Assembly (NCBI RefSeq): GCF_002979555.1
Contig: NZ_PCOZ01000002.1
Coordinates: 496,001-560,000 of the forward strand
Direction of reading: 5' to 3'
From: Pseudomonas sp. MYb60
GTDB taxonomy: Bacteria; Pseudomonadota; Gammaproteobacteria; Pseudomonadales; Pseudomonadaceae
Length of the DNA stretch: 64,000 nucleotides
Position 1 is the first letter of the stretch, and every line of letters begins with the position of its first letter. Below are positions 45,440 to 55,960 of this stretch, piece by piece. Under the pieces are notes generated by a model, which saw only the letters and a program-made list of their open reading frames with translations, did not search any database and was not told the origin of the DNA. Position numbers and translations under genes: made by a program.

Positions 45440-47581
45440 ATGAGCACCAAAAAGCCAGCTACCCCGCCGAAGAGTGAACTCGCGGGTACCGATACCCTGG
45501 ACCGTGGCAATACCAACGCCAAGTTGCAGGCCTTGGAGGCGTTCCGTTCCGACGCAACCGGCCAGGCGCTGCGCACTAACCAAGGCGTCAAGATTTCCGA
45601 TAACCAGAACAGCTTGAAGGCCGGCGCACGCGGGCCGTCGCTGCTGGAAGACTTCATCATGCGTGAAAAAATCACGCACTTTGACCATGAGCGCATCCCG
45701 GAGCGCATCGTGCATGCTCGTGGCACCGGCGCCCACGGGTATTTCCAGAGCTACGAGAACCACTCGGCTCTGACCAAGGCAGGGTTCCTGCGCGACCCAG
45801 GCCATAAAACCCCGGTATTCACCCGATTCTCCACCGTGCAGGGCCCTCGAGGTTCAGGCGATACCGTGCGAGACGTGCGTGGTTTCGCCGTGAAGTTCTT
45901 CACCGACGAGGGCAACTTCGACCTGGTGGGCAACAACATACCGGTGTTTTTTATCCAGGACGCAATCAAGTTTCCCGACTTCGTCCACGCGGTGAAGCCT
46001 GAACCGCACAACGAAATTCCAACCGGCGGTTCGGCCCATGACACGTTCTGGGATTTTGTCTCGCTGCAGCCTGAGTCTGCGCACATGGTCATTTGGGCCA
46101 TGTCTGACCGTGCCATTCCAAAAAGCCTACGCAGCATGCAGGGCTTTGGCGTGCACACCTTCCGTTTTATCAATGCCGAAGGCGTGTCCAACTTTGTCAA
46201 ATTCCACTGGCGTCCTACGGCGGGTACCTGTTCGCTGGTGTGGGACGAAGCGCAAAAGCTTGCCGGTAAAGATACCGACTACCACCGTCGCGACCTGTGG
46301 GAAGCCATTGAAATGGGCGATTACCCAGAGTGGGAACTGGGTGTGCAGGTGATTCCAGAAGACAAGGAACACGCGTTCGATTTCGACATCCTCGATCCCA
46401 CCAAGCTGATACCCGAGGAATTGGTGCCCATCACGCCGCTGGGCAAGATGGTGCTCAACCGCAACCCGGACAACTTTTTTGCCGAAGTTGAACAGGTGGC
46501 GTTCTGCCCTGGCCACATCGTGCCCGGGATCGACTTCTCCAATGACCCGCTGCTGCAAGGTCGGTTGTTTTCCTACACCGATACGCAGATCAGCCGACTC
46601 GGTGGTCCGAACTTTCACGAATTGCCGATTAATCGACCGGTCGCCCCCTTCCATAACGGCCAGCGTGATGCGATGCACCGCACCACCATCGACAAGGGGC
46701 GTGCGGCCTATGAGCCAAACTCCATCGACGGCGGCTGGCCCAGCGAGACAGCGCCGGCTGCCGAGGATGGTGGTTTCGAATCCTATTACGAGCGCGTCGA
46801 CGCCAACAAAGTGCGCGAGCGCAGCGAGTCGTTCGGGGATCACTTCTCCCAGGCGCGCCTGTTCTTCCGCAGCATGAGTGCGCATGAGCAAGAGCACATC
46901 ATTGCGGCGTACAGCTTTGAGTTGGGCAAGGTGGAGCGTGAGTTTATCCGCGCGCGCCAGGTCAACGAGATTCTGGCCAACATCGATCTGGAACTGGCCA
47001 AACGCGTGGCGCAGAACCTGGGGCTGCCGGCACCGACAAAAGGCACGGTAGCGGAGCTCAAGACCAAACCCGAGCGCTCCCCTGCATTGAGTCAGGCGAA
47101 TTTGTTGCCGGGCGATATCAAGACCCGCAAGGTGGCGATTCTGGCGGCCAATGGCGTGGACGGTGCGGCGATTGCCGCGTTGAAGGCGGCGCTGGAAGCC
47201 GAGGGTGCTCACGCCAAGCTGTTGGGGCCGACGTCGGCGCCGGTGAAGACGGCGGATGGCAAGAGCCTGCCGGTGGATGCGTCGATGGAAGGCATGCCGT
47301 CCATTGCGTTTGACGCGGTATTTGTTCCCGGCGGCAAAGAGTCGGTCAAGGCGTTGAGCGGCGACGGTGTGGCACTGCATTACGTGCTGGAAGCGTACAA
47401 GCACCTGAAGGCGATTACGGTTGCCGATGATGCCAAGCCGTTGCTGGACGTGCTCAAGCTCGAGGCGGATGCGGGGTTGATCGTGGGTTCGGACGCCAAG
47501 GCGTTCAAGGCGTTCTTTGCCGCGATTGGCCAGCATCGGGTGTGGGATCGTGAGCCCAAGGCTAAAGCTATTCCGGCTTAA
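45440..47581 (+). CDS. katE: Large-subunit monofunctional catalase HPII
   Basis: 713 residues from ATG 45440, nine bases after AAGGAG. Heme catalase that disproportionates hydrogen peroxide. The active-site segment is [20 protein letters not shown], followed by the conserved [16 protein letters not shown]. The distal Asn is in [11 protein letters not shown], and the heme-ligand Tyr is in [14 protein letters not shown]-terminal flavodoxin-like domain (from about residue 560) marks the large HPII class. Upstream in-frame codons to 45248 have no similarity. Confidence 0.97.
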   Translation: MSTKKPATPPKSELAGTDTLDRGNTNAKLQALEAFRSDATGQALRTNQGVKISDNQNSLKAGARGPSLLEDFIMREKITHFDHERIPERIVHARGTGAHGYFQSYENHSALTKAGFLRDPGHKTPVFTRFSTVQGPRGSGDTVRDVRGFAVKFFTDEGNFDLVGNNIPVFFIQDAIKFPDFVHAVKPEPHNEIPTGGSAHDTFWDFVSLQPESAHMVIWAMSDRAIPKSLRSMQGFGVHTFRFINAEGVSNFVKFHWRPTAGTCSLVWDEAQKLAGKDTDYHRRDLWEAIEMGDYPEWELGVQVIPEDKEHAFDFDILDPTKLIPEELVPITPLGKMVLNRNPDNFFAEVEQVAFCPGHIVPGIDFSNDPLLQGRLFSYTDTQISRLGGPNFHELPINRPVAPFHNGQRDAMHRTTIDKGRAAYEPNSIDGGWPSETAPAAEDGGFESYYERVDANKVRERSESFGDHFSQARLFFRSMSAHEQEHIIAAYSFELGKVEREFIRARQVNEILANIDLELAKRVAQNLGLPAPTKGTVAELKTKPERSPALSQANLLPGDIKTRKVAILAANGVDGAAIAALKAALEAEGAHAKLLGPTSAPVKTADGKSLPVDASMEGMPSIAFDAVFVPGGKESVKALSGDGVALHYVLEAYKHLKAITVADDAKPLLDVLKLEADAGLIVGSDAKAFKAFFAAIGQHRVWDREPKAKAIPA

Positions 47582-47606
47582 GCTTTTGGTTGTTTGTTAG
47601 ATGGCT

Positions 47607-47679
47607 ATCGGGGGCAAGCCCCCTCCCACACGTTGAATGTATTCACAGATCAGAATGTGGGAGGGGGCTTGCCCCCGAT
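47607..47679. repeat. REP pair with perfect arms after katE
   Basis: ATCGGGGGCAAGCCCCCTCC (then CACA) at 47607-47630 and its exact inverse at 47656-47679 form a 24-base perfect inverted repeat with a 25-base loop. The pair sits between converging katE and the lipoprotein gene, and is the least decayed of the REP pairs in this window. Confidence 0.85.
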
Positions 47680-47683
47680 GGTT

Positions 47684-48403
47684 TTACTCAGCCTTACGCG
47701 GAATCAAAACAACCTGCGCCGGAATCTTCTTCAAGATCTGCCGGTGAATCTTCAGCTCATAGGCCGAATCAATTCGTTTCACCCGTTTGGTCAGCAATGT
47801 GGCCAGCCACGGGTAATCCTCGGTGCGCGGTGCCTGGATACTCACGTCACACTGGTAATTCACCACGTCGGTCGCAATCGCATCCAACTGATGACGCAGC
47901 GCTTCGATATCGGTGAGGTTCAGCGCGACCGTGGTGCTGGGCGCCGCCGGGTCGATGACCTTTGCGGCGGGCTTGGATTCCGCGGCCTTGAGGGCGGCCT
48001 CGGCTTGATCCAGCTCGGCCTTGCGGGCGTGGCTGATGGCGCTGTTGACGCCACCGGTGAGCGCCGGGGCCTTGGGCATCAAGGCGCGGGCACGGCTCAG
48101 GGCGGTGGCTGCAGCGTTGACATCACCTTTTTGCAGCACGATCTGGCTGCGCTGCAAGTAGGCTTCGGCCAATTGGCGCTGGTGGGCCTCGAGCGCCGGG
48201 TCGTTGGGCGACTGGGCCTGCAAGGCGGCCAACTGGTCTTCGGCGGTAGCCAACTCGCTGCTAGCGAGGTTTTGCTCCAGCTGTGCGATGGCAGCAGCAC
48301 GCGCATCCGGGACCTCTGGGGCCGCGGGCGGTGTGCTTTGACAGGCGCCCAGCAGCAGGGAAAATGCGGCAAGGAGCAGATAACGGGAGGTGAACGGCTT
48401 CAT
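47684..48403 (-). CDS. Predicted lipoprotein (PA5502-like)
   Basis: 239 residues. The signal MKPFTSRYLLLAAFSLLLGAC ends in a lipobox at Cys21. The next 110 residues form TPR-like helices (SELATAEDQLAALQAQ, then QIVLQKGDVNAAATAL). The C-terminal 60 residues contain a conserved Cys (VVNYQCDVSI). Function unknown. It is on the same strand after znuB by 37 bases and may belong to the zinc operon. Confidence 0.8.
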   Translation of the reverse strand: MKPFTSRYLLLAAFSLLLGACQSTPPAAPEVPDARAAAIAQLEQNLASSELATAEDQLAALQAQSPNDPALEAHQRQLAEAYLQRSQIVLQKGDVNAAATALSRARALMPKAPALTGGVNSAISHARKAELDQAEAALKAAESKPAAKVIDPAAPSTTVALNLTDIEALRHQLDAIATDVVNYQCDVSIQAPRTEDYPWLATLLTKRVKRIDSAYELKIHRQILKKIPAQVVLIPRKAE

Positions 48404-48440
48404 TCCTGCGACTCTCTATTTGCGCAAAAAGCGAGCAAGT

Positions 48441-49229
48441 CTACACCCCTCGACGGGGCAGGACAAAACTCAGCAGAAACAGGGCGGCGGCCGTGACCAC
48501 AATCGATGGCCCGGCCGGGGTGTCCTTGAACCAGGACAGCGACAGCCCTCCGCACACTGCAAGCATCCCCAGCAGGCTGGCGCCGATCGCCATCTGCTCC
48601 GGTGAGCGGGCATGGCGCTGGGCGGCTGCGGCGGGAATGATCAGCAGCGACGTGATCAACAATACGCCGACTATCTTCATCGCGACAGCAATCACCACGG
48701 CGATCAACAGCATCAAGGCCATGCGCAGCGTCGGCACCGGCAGGCCTTCGACGGTGGCCAGTTCCTCGTGCACGGTGATCGCCAGCAGCGGGCGCCACAG
48801 GGCAATCAGCAACACCAGCACAATGGCGCTGCCGCCGAGAATCCACGCAAGGTCGGTTGGGCTGATCGCCAGCAGGTCGCCAAACAGGTACGCCATCAGG
48901 TCGATGCGCACTTCGTGCATGAAGCTCAGCACCACCAGGCCCAGGGACAGGGTACTCGGCGCGAGGATGCCCAGCAGGGTGTCCGACGCCAGCGGCTGGC
49001 GCTGTTGCAGGGTCACCAGCAGCACGGCCAGCAACAGGCAGCCCACGGTCACGGCGATGGTCGGGCTGACATCCAGCAGGAAGCCCATGGCCACCCCCAA
49101 GAGCGCCGCGTGGGACAAGGTGTCGCCAAAATAGGCCATGCGTCGCCAGACCACAAACGAGCCCAATGGGCCCGCCACCAACGCCAAGGCCAGGCCTGCC
49201 AGCAGGGCGTAGAGCAGAAAATCAGCCAT
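48441..49229 (-). CDS. znuB: Zinc ABC transporter permease
   Basis: 262 residues from ATG 49229 with about eight to nine membrane helices. It begins [40 protein letters not shown], the hallmark of metal-type ABC permeases. It imports zinc through the inner membrane with ZnuC and ZnuA. Its start overlaps znuC by eight bases. Confidence 0.95.
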   Translation of the reverse strand: MADFLLYALLAGLALALVAGPLGSFVVWRRMAYFGDTLSHAALLGVAMGFLLDVSPTIAVTVGCLLLAVLLVTLQQRQPLASDTLLGILAPSTLSLGLVVLSFMHEVRIDLMAYLFGDLLAISPTDLAWILGGSAIVLVLLIALWRPLLAITVHEELATVEGLPVPTLRMALMLLIAVVIAVAMKIVGVLLITSLLIIPAAAAQRHARSPEQMAIGASLLGMLAVCGGLSLSWFKDTPAGPSIVVTAAALFLLSFVLPRRGV

Positions 49230-50007
49230 GCTTGCAGCTATCTCCATGAACGTGGGTATGGGGTGCGGTGGGGTCATCGACGACTTCGCCATGCAGGTCA
49301 TGGGCGTGGTCGTGATGGTGGTGGTAGATCGCCAGGCTCTGGGCGTTCTTGCCGAACAGCTCGACGAAGGCCGGGTCGCCGCTGACCTGTTCCGGGTGGC
49401 CGGAGCAGCATACGTGGCGGTTGAGGCACACCACCTGGTCGGTCGTGCTCATCACCAGGTGCAGGTCGTGGGAGACCATCAGCACGCCGCAGCCATGACG
49501 GTCGCGCAGGCGCGTGATCAGGCTGTACAGCTCGGCCTGGCCGGCGACGTCCACGCCTTGCACCGGCTCATCCAGCACCAGCAGTTCCGGCTCGCGCAAC
49601 AGGGCGCGGGCCAGCAGCACGCGCTGCATTTCACCGCCGGAGATGCTTTGCACGGGGCTGTCGATCACCTGTTCGGCGCCCACTTCCCTGAGTGCGGCCT
49701 GGGCGCGGTCGCGGTCGACACCGGGGACCAGGCGCAAAAAACGCAGCACGGACAAGGGCAGGGTCGGGTCGACGTGCAGCTTCTGCGGCATGTAGCCGAC
49801 GCGCAGCCTGGGCTTGCGCCACACGCTGCCGCTGTCGGGCTTGAGCAGGCCGAGCACGGCGCGTACCAGGGTGGTCTTGCCGGCGCCGTTGGGGCCGATC
49901 AGGGTAACGATCTGCCCCGGTTCGACGCTCAGTGCGATGTTATCCAGCACCGCTTGCCCGGCGAACGTGACGCCCACTTGCTCCAGGCGAATCAACGCAT
50001 TGCTCAT
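49222..50007 (-). CDS. znuC: Zinc ABC transporter ATP-binding protein with His-rich tail
   Basis: 261 residues from ATG 50007. Walker A is GPNGAGKTT, the signature is ISGGEMQR and Walker B is LLVLDEP. The last 33 residues hold clustered His and Asp ([13 protein letters not shown], then [12 protein letters not shown]), which may bind zinc on the cytoplasmic side. It overlaps zur by one base and znuB by eight, so the three genes are coupled. Confidence 0.95.
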   Translation of the reverse strand: MSNALIRLEQVGVTFAGQAVLDNIALSVEPGQIVTLIGPNGAGKTTLVRAVLGLLKPDSGSVWRKPRLRVGYMPQKLHVDPTLPLSVLRFLRLVPGVDRDRAQAALREVGAEQVIDSPVQSISGGEMQRVLLARALLREPELLVLDEPVQGVDVAGQAELYSLITRLRDRHGCGVLMVSHDLHLVMSTTDQVVCLNRHVCCSGHPEQVSGDPAFVELFGKNAQSLAIYHHHHDHAHDLHGEVVDDPTAPHTHVHGDSCKHG

Positions 50008-50489
50008 CAAGCCCCCTGGCAACCCGAGCACAGGCCGACCACTTCGACCGTTTGCCCTTCGACCCGGAAACCGACGTCGGCAGAACTCTTGATAATGGCG
50101 TCGCTGATGCTTTTTTGTTCAAGCTCGATGGCGGCGTGGCATTCGCGGCAGATCAGGAACTGGCCTTGGTGCGCATGTTCCGGGTGGTTGCAGCCGACAA
50201 AGGCGTTGAGCGAGGCGATGCGGTGTACCAGGCCGTTTTCCAGCAGGAAATCCAGCGCGCGGTACACGGTCGGCGGTGCGGCGCGACGGCCATCCTGCTC
50301 ACTGAGCACGCCGAGGATGTCGTAGGCGCCCAGCGGCTTGTGGCTCTGCCACACCAACTCCAGCACGCGGCGACGCAGGGCGGTCAGGCGCAACCCTTTC
50401 TGCGCGCAGAGGGTGTCGGCCTCCGACAGCGCGGTGTGCACGCAGTGAGAGTGGTCGTGGGGACGGCTGGCAAGCGGTGTTTTAGGCAT
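50007..50489 (-). CDS. zur: Zinc uptake regulator (Fur family)
   Basis: 160 residues. The N-terminal winged helix-turn-helix ([15 protein letters not shown]) is followed by a dimerisation domain with structural-zinc pairs CRECH and CSGC. A His-rich start (HDHSHCVH) is notable. It should repress znuA and zur-znuCB when zinc is ample. Divergent from znuA across a candidate Zur box. Confidence 0.94.
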   Translation of the reverse strand: MPKTPLASRPHDHSHCVHTALSEADTLCAQKGLRLTALRRRVLELVWQSHKPLGAYDILGVLSEQDGRRAAPPTVYRALDFLLENGLVHRIASLNAFVGCNHPEHAHQGQFLICRECHAAIELEQKSISDAIIKSSADVGFRVEGQTVEVVGLCSGCQGA

Positions 50490-50514
50490 GAGCGGCGACG
50501 ATATTTGATAGAGA

Positions 50515-50529
50515 CGTTATTATGTTACC
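50515..50529. promoter_or_regulatory. Candidate Zur box between zur and znuA
   Basis: CGTTATTATGTTACC agrees with the gammaproteobacterial Zur consensus (TGTTATANTATAACA) at about 11 of 15 positions. It is 18 bases before the chosen znuA start and 26 bases before zur. Position in the divergent promoter region supports it, though the symmetry is imperfect. Confidence 0.5.
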
Positions 50530-50546
50530 CGTTCCTACGCCATTGA

Positions 50547-51476
50547 GTGGTCATCGTGCCCAGACTTTTTCCCGTTTTTGTCGTATTTGTCGCCAGTTTG
50601 TTCATGACCGGCATCGCTCAGGCCGACGTGAAGGTGCTGACCAGCATCAAGCCGTTGCAGTTGATTGCCGCTGCCGTGCAGGACGGCGTGGCCGTTCCGG
50701 AGGTGTTGTTGCCGCCGGGCGCGTCGCCGCATAACTATGCGCTGCGCCCATCCGACGTACGGCGCGTGCAGTCGGTGGACCTGTTGTATTGGATCGGTCC
50801 AGATATGGAGACTTTCCTGCCGCGCGTGCTGAAAGGTCGTACAGCCCCGACGGTCGCCGTGCAGGATCTGCCCGGCATGAAGCTGCGCCGTTTCGCCGAA
50901 GATAGCCACTCCCACGCCGATGAAGCCGACGATCACGATCACGATCACCGCCCAGGCAGCCTGGATGCACATTTGTGGTTGTCGACGGTTAACGCCCGGG
51001 TGATCGCCGCGCGTATGGCGTCTGACCTCAGCGCCGCCGACCCGGCTAATGCCGCACGTTATCAGAGCAATGTGAAGGCCTTTACCGAGCGGCTGGATGC
51101 ATTGGATGCGCGCTTGAAAGCGCGCCTGGCGACCATTGGCGATAAGCCCTACTTCGTGTTCCACGAAGCGTTCGATTATTTCGAAGAAGCCTACGGGCTC
51201 AAGCACGCCGGGGTATTCAGCGTGGCCGCCGAAGTGCAGCCTGGCGCTCAGCATGTGGCAGCGATGCGTACACGATTGCAGGAAGTGGGCAAGACATGCG
51301 TATTCAGCGAGCCGCCGCTGCGTCCGCGGTTGGCTGAAACCCTGGTGGCAGGCTTGCCGGTAAAGCTGGCGGAATTGGATGCGTTGGGCGGTTATACCCC
51401 GGCGACCGCTCAAGGTTATGAGCAGGTGTTGGAGAAGCTTGGTAACGACCTGGCCGGGTGCCTGAACTCGTTGTAA
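50547..51476 (+). CDS. znuA: Periplasmic zinc-binding protein of the Znu system
   Basis: 309 residues from GTG 50547 (GTG 50556 is also possible). A signal peptide ends near Ala26. Zinc ligands are His62 (GASPHNY), His142 (DAHLW) and downstream His residues. A charged His-rich loop at about 119-135 (HSHADEADDHDHDH) is the usual ZnuA metal loop. It delivers zinc to ZnuBC. Divergent from zur. Confidence 0.94.
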   Translation: MVIVPRLFPVFVVFVASLFMTGIAQADVKVLTSIKPLQLIAAAVQDGVAVPEVLLPPGASPHNYALRPSDVRRVQSVDLLYWIGPDMETFLPRVLKGRTAPTVAVQDLPGMKLRRFAEDSHSHADEADDHDHDHRPGSLDAHLWLSTVNARVIAARMASDLSAADPANAARYQSNVKAFTERLDALDARLKARLATIGDKPYFVFHEAFDYFEEAYGLKHAGVFSVAAEVQPGAQHVAAMRTRLQEVGKTCVFSEPPLRPRLAETLVAGLPVKLAELDALGGYTPATAQGYEQVLEKLGNDLAGCLNSL

Positions 51477-51494
51477 CAGGCGGCGCCGATCGAA

Positions 51495-51522
51495 TGTGGG
51501 AGCAGGCTTGCCAGCTCCCACA
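51495..51522. terminator. Hairpin between converging znuA and thrB
   Basis: TGTGGGAGC at 51495-51503 pairs with GCTCCCACA at 51514-51522, 18 bases after znuA. The arm is of the same family as the REP hairpins. There is no clear T-run. Confidence 0.55.
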
Positions 51523-51538
51523 ATGACCGGGTTGGGCT

Positions 51539-52492
51539 TTAGAGGGCGAACGGCAGTTGGATCGTGACCTGCTGACGTTGTGCCAGTCGATGCTCAAACT
51601 CCGCCGGGTCGTGGATCAGCACATCCTGGCCGGCAAACGACTCGGCGGCGATCAAACGCGACAGCCAGAACCGCACGCACGCCACCCGTAACATCGTCGG
51701 CCACAATTCGGCTTCCTTGGCCGTGAACGGCCGCAGGCCGGCGTAGGCGCCCAGCAGTGCGCGGGCGCGGGGCCCGTCGATGACGCCGTCGGCGTCCGAA
51801 CACCAGTCATTCAGGGCGATGGCCACGTCGTACAGCATCGGGCCGGAGCAGGCGTTGTAGAAGTCGATCAGGCCTGTCAGGTGAGTGCCTTCGAACATGG
51901 CGTTGTCGCGAAACAGGTCGCCATGAAGGTTCGCGCGTGGCAGAGCCAGGATCTGTGCCTGGTGCGCCGCGATTTCATCCAGGGCCTCCTGCAGCAAGCG
52001 CTTTGGCGCCGCTTGCAGGTGCGAAATCAGCTGTGTGCCTTCGCTGAGCATCCAATCGAGGCCGCGATCGGTCTTGCGCTCCAGTACCTTCTCGCCCTGG
52101 GTCGCCTGGTGCAGATGGCCGAGCAGCTCGCCGACCTGGGCGCAGTGCTGGGCGTTGGCGTCCTTGATGTGCTTGCCGGCCAGGCGCGGTTGCAGCAGCG
52201 CCGGCTTGCCTTTCAGTTCGCGCAGGGCGACGCCGTCGGTGGTGCGCAGCGCGTAGGGTACGGGCAGGTCGGCATCGTGGAGGACGTCGAGCAGTTCGAT
52301 GAAGAACGGCATTTCGGCGACGGGGCCGCGTTCAACCAGGGTCAGGACGAATTCGCCGTGTTCCAGGCTGATGAAGAAGTTGGTGTTTTCGCTACCGGCG
52401 GCAATTCCCTGGAAATCCAACAGGCGGCCGAGCCCGTAAGGGGCGAGAAAGGTTTCCAGCTCGGGCCGAGCCAGGGGAGTAAACACAGACAT
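51539..52492 (-). CDS. thrB: Homoserine kinase, APH-fold type
   Basis: 317 residues from ATG 52492. It phosphorylates homoserine in threonine synthesis. The aminoglycoside-kinase-like fold shows the ATP-binding ENTNFFISLEHGEFVLTLVE strand and the catalytic NLHGDLFRDNAMF loop. GLIDFYNA supplies the metal-binding Asp. This type, unlike the GHMP ThrB of E. coli, is normal for Pseudomonas. It lies 56 bases after the DUF2782 gene, probably in one operon. Confidence 0.94.
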   Translation of the reverse strand: MSVFTPLARPELETFLAPYGLGRLLDFQGIAAGSENTNFFISLEHGEFVLTLVERGPVAEMPFFIELLDVLHDADLPVPYALRTTDGVALRELKGKPALLQPRLAGKHIKDANAQHCAQVGELLGHLHQATQGEKVLERKTDRGLDWMLSEGTQLISHLQAAPKRLLQEALDEIAAHQAQILALPRANLHGDLFRDNAMFEGTHLTGLIDFYNACSGPMLYDVAIALNDWCSDADGVIDGPRARALLGAYAGLRPFTAKEAELWPTMLRVACVRFWLSRLIAAESFAGQDVLIHDPAEFEHRLAQRQQVTIQLPFAL

Positions 52493-52548
52493 GGTTAAAA
52501 CTGCCAGTACGGGCGCCGCAGTGCACGGCGCCAATTGAAGTTAAGAAA

Positions 52549-52839
52549 TCATTTCCATTCGAAAATCTTCCATGACGGGATCAGCATATCCGGCTGGTCA
52601 GAGCGGATGAAGTTTGCATCAGTGCCGTCCGCCCGCACCAGAAAGTACGGTGGCGCGCCTTTCGGGGTGACCTTGATTGCATACAGGAACCCGTTTTGGC
52701 GGTACTCCTGGATAGTCTTGTCGCCTTCCGTGCGAATGGTAACTTCCGGATCGCCCGAAGGGGCGGTGTCTGCCGCCATGGCAGCCATCGGAGCGAGTGC
52801 AATCAAGCCAGTGAACAGCAGGCGATTGAATGTACGCAT
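52549..52839 (-). CDS. DUF2782 exported small protein
   Basis: 96 residues. A signal peptide (LLFTGLIALAPMAAMAA) precedes a compact domain with PEVTIRTEGDKTIQEYRQNG and VTPKGAPPYFLV. The family is DUF2782, unknown function, usually between polA and thrB in Pseudomonas. Periplasmic location is expected. Confidence 0.9.
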   Translation of the reverse strand: MRTFNRLLFTGLIALAPMAAMAADTAPSGDPEVTIRTEGDKTIQEYRQNGFLYAIKVTPKGAPPYFLVRADGTDANFIRSDQPDMLIPSWKIFEWK

Positions 52840-52913
52840 GATAACCTTGTCCCTTTGTCGTCATTGGTCCGGCTATTCTAGCGCCTGACCCGCCGAAAAG
52901 GTTGATCCTGCTC

Positions 52914-55691
52914 ATGAGCCAAGCCCCCCTCGTCCTGGTGGACGGTTCTTCATATCTGTACCGCGCCTTCCACGCGCTGCCACCGCTGACCACCTCCAAA
53001 GGCCTGCCGACCGGTGCGGTCAAGGGCGTGTTGAACATGCTCAAGAGCCTGCGCAGGCAGTACCCGGACAGCCCGTTCGCGGTCGTGTTCGACGCTAAGG
53101 GTGGGACCTTTCGCGATGACATGTACGCCGAATACAAGGCCAATCGTCCGAGCATGCCCGATGACATGCGCGTGCAGATCGAGCCGCTGCACCAGAGCGT
53201 CATGGCCCTGGGCTTCCCGTTGCTGTGCGTCGAAGGCGTCGAGGCCGATGACGTGATCGGCACCCTGGCCCGCAGCAGTGCGGCCGCCGACCGGCCGGTG
53301 GTGATTTCTACCGGCGATAAAGACATGGCGCAGCTGGTGGACGGGCACATTACCTTGGTCAACACCATGACCGGTAGCTCGATGGACATCGAAGGCGTAA
53401 AGGAGAAATTTGGCGTCGCTCCGGAGCAGATCATCGACTATCTGGCGTTGATGGGCGATTCGTCCGACAACATTCCGGGCGTTCCGGGCATCGGTCCCAA
53501 GACGGCTTCCGGCTTGCTGGTGGGCGTGAACGGCGGCCTCAAGGAGCTTTACGAGCAACTCGACATCGTGCCGACCTTGCCGATCCGTGGGGCGAAAACC
53601 CTGCCGGCCAAGTTGGAAGAACACCGTGAAATGGCGTTCCTTTCCTACCAATTGGCGACGATCAAGGTCGATGTGCCGCTGGACGTAGGCCTGGATGATC
53701 TGCATCTGGCCGAGCCGGATCGCGAAAAACTGATGGAGTTGTACGCGCTGCTGGAGTTCAAGAGCTGGATCGACGAGATCCAGCGCGACGTCAAACGCGT
53801 CGAGCTCAAGGCAGCGCCGGCGGTTGAAGCCGTTGTCGAAGCCGTCGAGCCTGTGGAAGCGTCCTACACCACGGTACTGGACCAGGCCACGTTTGATACC
53901 TGGCTGAAAAAGCTCAACGACGCGAAGCTGTTCGCGTTTGACACCGAAACCACGGGTATCGACGCCCAACAGGCGCAATTGGTTGGCATCTCCTTTGCCG
54001 TGCAGCCCCACGAGGCGGCCTACATTCCGCTGACCCACTCCTACATCGACGCGCCGCAACAGCTGGACCGCGACACGGTGCTGCTGGCACTGAAACCGTT
54101 GCTGGAAGACCCGGCCAAGCTGAAGGTCGGCCAGCATGCCAAGTTCGACATGAACATCCTGGCCAACTGTGCCATCGGTGGCGACGCGGCGAATGGAATT
54201 ACCGTGCGCGGTATTGCCTTCGACACCATGCTCGAATCCTACGTGCTCAATTCCACGGCCACCCGCCATGACATGGACAGCCTGGCCAAGAAGTACCTGG
54301 ACTACGACACCGTCGCCTTCCAGGACATCGCCGGCAAGGGTGCCAAGCAGCTGACGTTCGACCAGATCGCTTTGGAGCAGGCTGGCCCTTACGCCGCGGA
54401 AGACGCCGATATCACCTTGTGTCTGCACCAGGCGCTGTTTGCACAACTGTCTGCCATCCCAAGTCTGGCGAGCGTGCTCACGGATATCGAAATCCCGCTG
54501 GTGCCGGTGTTGGCCCGTATCGAGCGCCAGGGCGCGTTGGTCGACAAGGAATTGCTGGGCATCCAGAGCATCGAGCTGGGCAACAAGATGGTCGAGCTGG
54601 AGCGCCAGGCGTTCGAGATCGCCGGTGAGGCATTCAACCTGGGCTCGCCCAAGCAGCTCGGCGCAATCCTGTATGAAAAACTGGGCTTGCCCGTTTTGAA
54701 AAAGACCGGCAAAGGCCAGGCCTCCACGGCTGAAGAAGTGCTGGCCAAGCTGGCCGAAGATGATTATCCGTTGCCCAAGGTGCTGATGCAGTACCGCAGC
54801 ATGAGCAAGCTGAAAAGCACCTACACCGACCGCCTGCCAGAGCAGATCAACCCGCGTACCGGGCGGATCCACACGTCTTATCACCAGGCCGTGGCCGCGA
54901 CCGGGCGTCTGTCTTCCAGTGACCCGAACCTGCAGAACATTCCGGTGCGCACGGCGGAAGGCCGACGGATTCGCCAGGCATTTGTCGCGCCAAAGGGCTA
55001 CAAGCTGCTGGCGGCGGACTATTCGCAGATCGAGCTGCGGATCATGGCGCACCTGTCCAAGGACGAAGGGCTGATGAACGCCTTCCGCGACAACCTGGAT
55101 GTGCACACGGCCACGGCGGCCGAAGTGTTCAAGGTTGAGTTGGGCGAGGTCTCGTCCGACCAGCGCCGCAGCGCCAAGGCGATCAACTTCGGCCTCATCT
55201 ACGGCATGGGCGCCCAGAAGCTGGGCAAAGACATCGGCGTCGATACCAAGACGGCCAAGGCGTATATCGACGTGTATTTCGCCCGCTACCCCGGCGTGCG
55301 CGAATACATGGAGCGCACGCGCGCCCAGGCGGCAGATCAGGGTTACGTCGAGACCTTCTTCGGCCGCCGCTTGTACTTGCCGGACATCAATTCCAATAAG
55401 CCTCAGGAGCGCGCCGCCGCAGAACGTACGGCGATCAATGCGCCGATGCAGGGCACTGCTGCGGACATCATCAAGAAAGCCATGGTGCGGGTGGACAATT
55501 GGCTGACCGACTCGGGCCTGGATGCCAAGGTGATCCTGCAGGTGCACGATGAACTGGTGCTCGAGGTGCGCGAGGACCTGGTGGCCGAAGTCAGCGAGAA
55601 GATTCGCGAGCACATGAGCGCTGCTGCGGCGCTGGATGTGCCGCTGCTGGTGGAAGTGGGCGTGGGGAATAACTGGGACGAAGCGCACTGA
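52914..55691 (+). CDS. polA: DNA polymerase I
   Basis: 925 residues from ATG 52914. The 5' nuclease domain is at the start ([19 protein letters not shown]) through about residue 300. The 3'-5' exonuclease motif FAFDTETTG is near residue 345. Polymerase motifs are ADYSQIELR (A), [16 protein letters not shown] (B) and VHDELVLEV (C). It fills gaps in repair and lagging-strand synthesis. The proofreading Asp and Glu are intact. The ErsA-type small RNA locus follows. Confidence 0.98.
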   Translation: MSQAPLVLVDGSSYLYRAFHALPPLTTSKGLPTGAVKGVLNMLKSLRRQYPDSPFAVVFDAKGGTFRDDMYAEYKANRPSMPDDMRVQIEPLHQSVMALGFPLLCVEGVEADDVIGTLARSSAAADRPVVISTGDKDMAQLVDGHITLVNTMTGSSMDIEGVKEKFGVAPEQIIDYLALMGDSSDNIPGVPGIGPKTASGLLVGVNGGLKELYEQLDIVPTLPIRGAKTLPAKLEEHREMAFLSYQLATIKVDVPLDVGLDDLHLAEPDREKLMELYALLEFKSWIDEIQRDVKRVELKAAPAVEAVVEAVEPVEASYTTVLDQATFDTWLKKLNDAKLFAFDTETTGIDAQQAQLVGISFAVQPHEAAYIPLTHSYIDAPQQLDRDTVLLALKPLLEDPAKLKVGQHAKFDMNILANCAIGGDAANGITVRGIAFDTMLESYVLNSTATRHDMDSLAKKYLDYDTVAFQDIAGKGAKQLTFDQIALEQAGPYAAEDADITLCLHQALFAQLSAIPSLASVLTDIEIPLVPVLARIERQGALVDKELLGIQSIELGNKMVELERQAFEIAGEAFNLGSPKQLGAILYEKLGLPVLKKTGKGQASTAEEVLAKLAEDDYPLPKVLMQYRSMSKLKSTYTDRLPEQINPRTGRIHTSYHQAVAATGRLSSSDPNLQNIPVRTAEGRRIRQAFVAPKGYKLLAADYSQIELRIMAHLSKDEGLMNAFRDNLDVHTATAAEVFKVELGEVSSDQRRSAKAINFGLIYGMGAQKLGKDIGVDTKTAKAYIDVYFARYPGVREYMERTRAQAADQGYVETFFGRRLYLPDINSNKPQERAAAERTAINAPMQGTAADIIKKAMVRVDNWLTDSGLDAKVILQVHDELVLEVREDLVAEVSEKIREHMSAAAALDVPLLVEVGVGNNWDEAH

Positions 55692-55699
55692 GTCCGGGG

Positions 55700-55728
55700 C
55701 TCTGCCATCACCTTGCGTGGTGGCAGAG
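55700..55728 (+). terminator. Hairpin after polA
   Basis: CTCTGCCA at 55700-55707 pairs with TGGCAGAG at 55721-55728, with further pairing of CACC and GGTG inside. It begins nine bases after the polA stop and probably ends the message, although the T-run is short. Confidence 0.65.
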
Positions 55729-55783
55729 TGCTTTAGTGCGGAAATCGCCGTCGGTTATTTCAAATAGTTTTTCCAACCTGCCG

Positions 55784-55811
55784 GAACTTAACCCGTGAAC
55801 TGCTACTCAGA
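55784..55811 (+). promoter_or_regulatory. Candidate sigma-22 (AlgU) promoter of the ErsA locus
   Basis: GAACTT at 55784-55789, a 17-base spacer, and TCAGA at 55807-55811. This has the same two elements and spacing as the osmC candidate. In P. aeruginosa the small RNA ErsA between polA and engB is transcribed from an AlgU-dependent promoter, which fits this place. Confidence 0.75.
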
Positions 55812-55817
55812 GTTACT

Positions 55818-55947
55818 GAATGGGTGGTGAAGCCCTTCAATGCTCCTATGTTGTGTTAAGTGTTGGCAGATATCTGGACCCCGCCCTAGCGGTCCAGTAC
55901 TTGAACCCCGAACTTCCCCTCCCCATACGAAGTCCGGGGTTTTTTTT
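55818..55947 (+). ncRNA. ersA: ErsA small RNA (Spot 42-like place)
   Basis: Predicted from the promoter at 55784 and a terminator ending 55947, giving about 130 bases, the reported ErsA size. Two hairpins are visible. CTGGACC (55874-55880) pairs with GGTCCAG (55891-55897). The terminator stem ACCCCG (55905-55910) pairs with CGGGGT (55935-55940), with an ACTT/AAGT extension. The C-rich loop CCCCTCCCC between is the likely seed. In Pseudomonas it is an Hfq-dependent envelope-stress regulator. Exact ends are not known here. Confidence 0.75.
55905..55947 (+). terminator. Intrinsic terminator of the ErsA locus
   Basis: ACCCCG-A-ACTT at 55905-55915 pairs with AAGT-C-CGGGGT at 55930-55940, followed by eight T residues. 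The large C-rich loop remains exposed. Confidence 0.85.
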
Positions 55948-55960
55948 GCCTGCAGAAAAG

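Noticed and set aside
45433..45477. A 14-codon frame overlapping the katE start
   Set aside because: The AAGGAG site is only two bases from its ATG but nine from the katE ATG, so it suits katE. No sign of a functional leader.
52950..55688. A 912-codon minus-strand frame opposite polA
   Set aside because: polA is certain from its motifs. The antisense frame has no recognisable domain and reflects codon bias.
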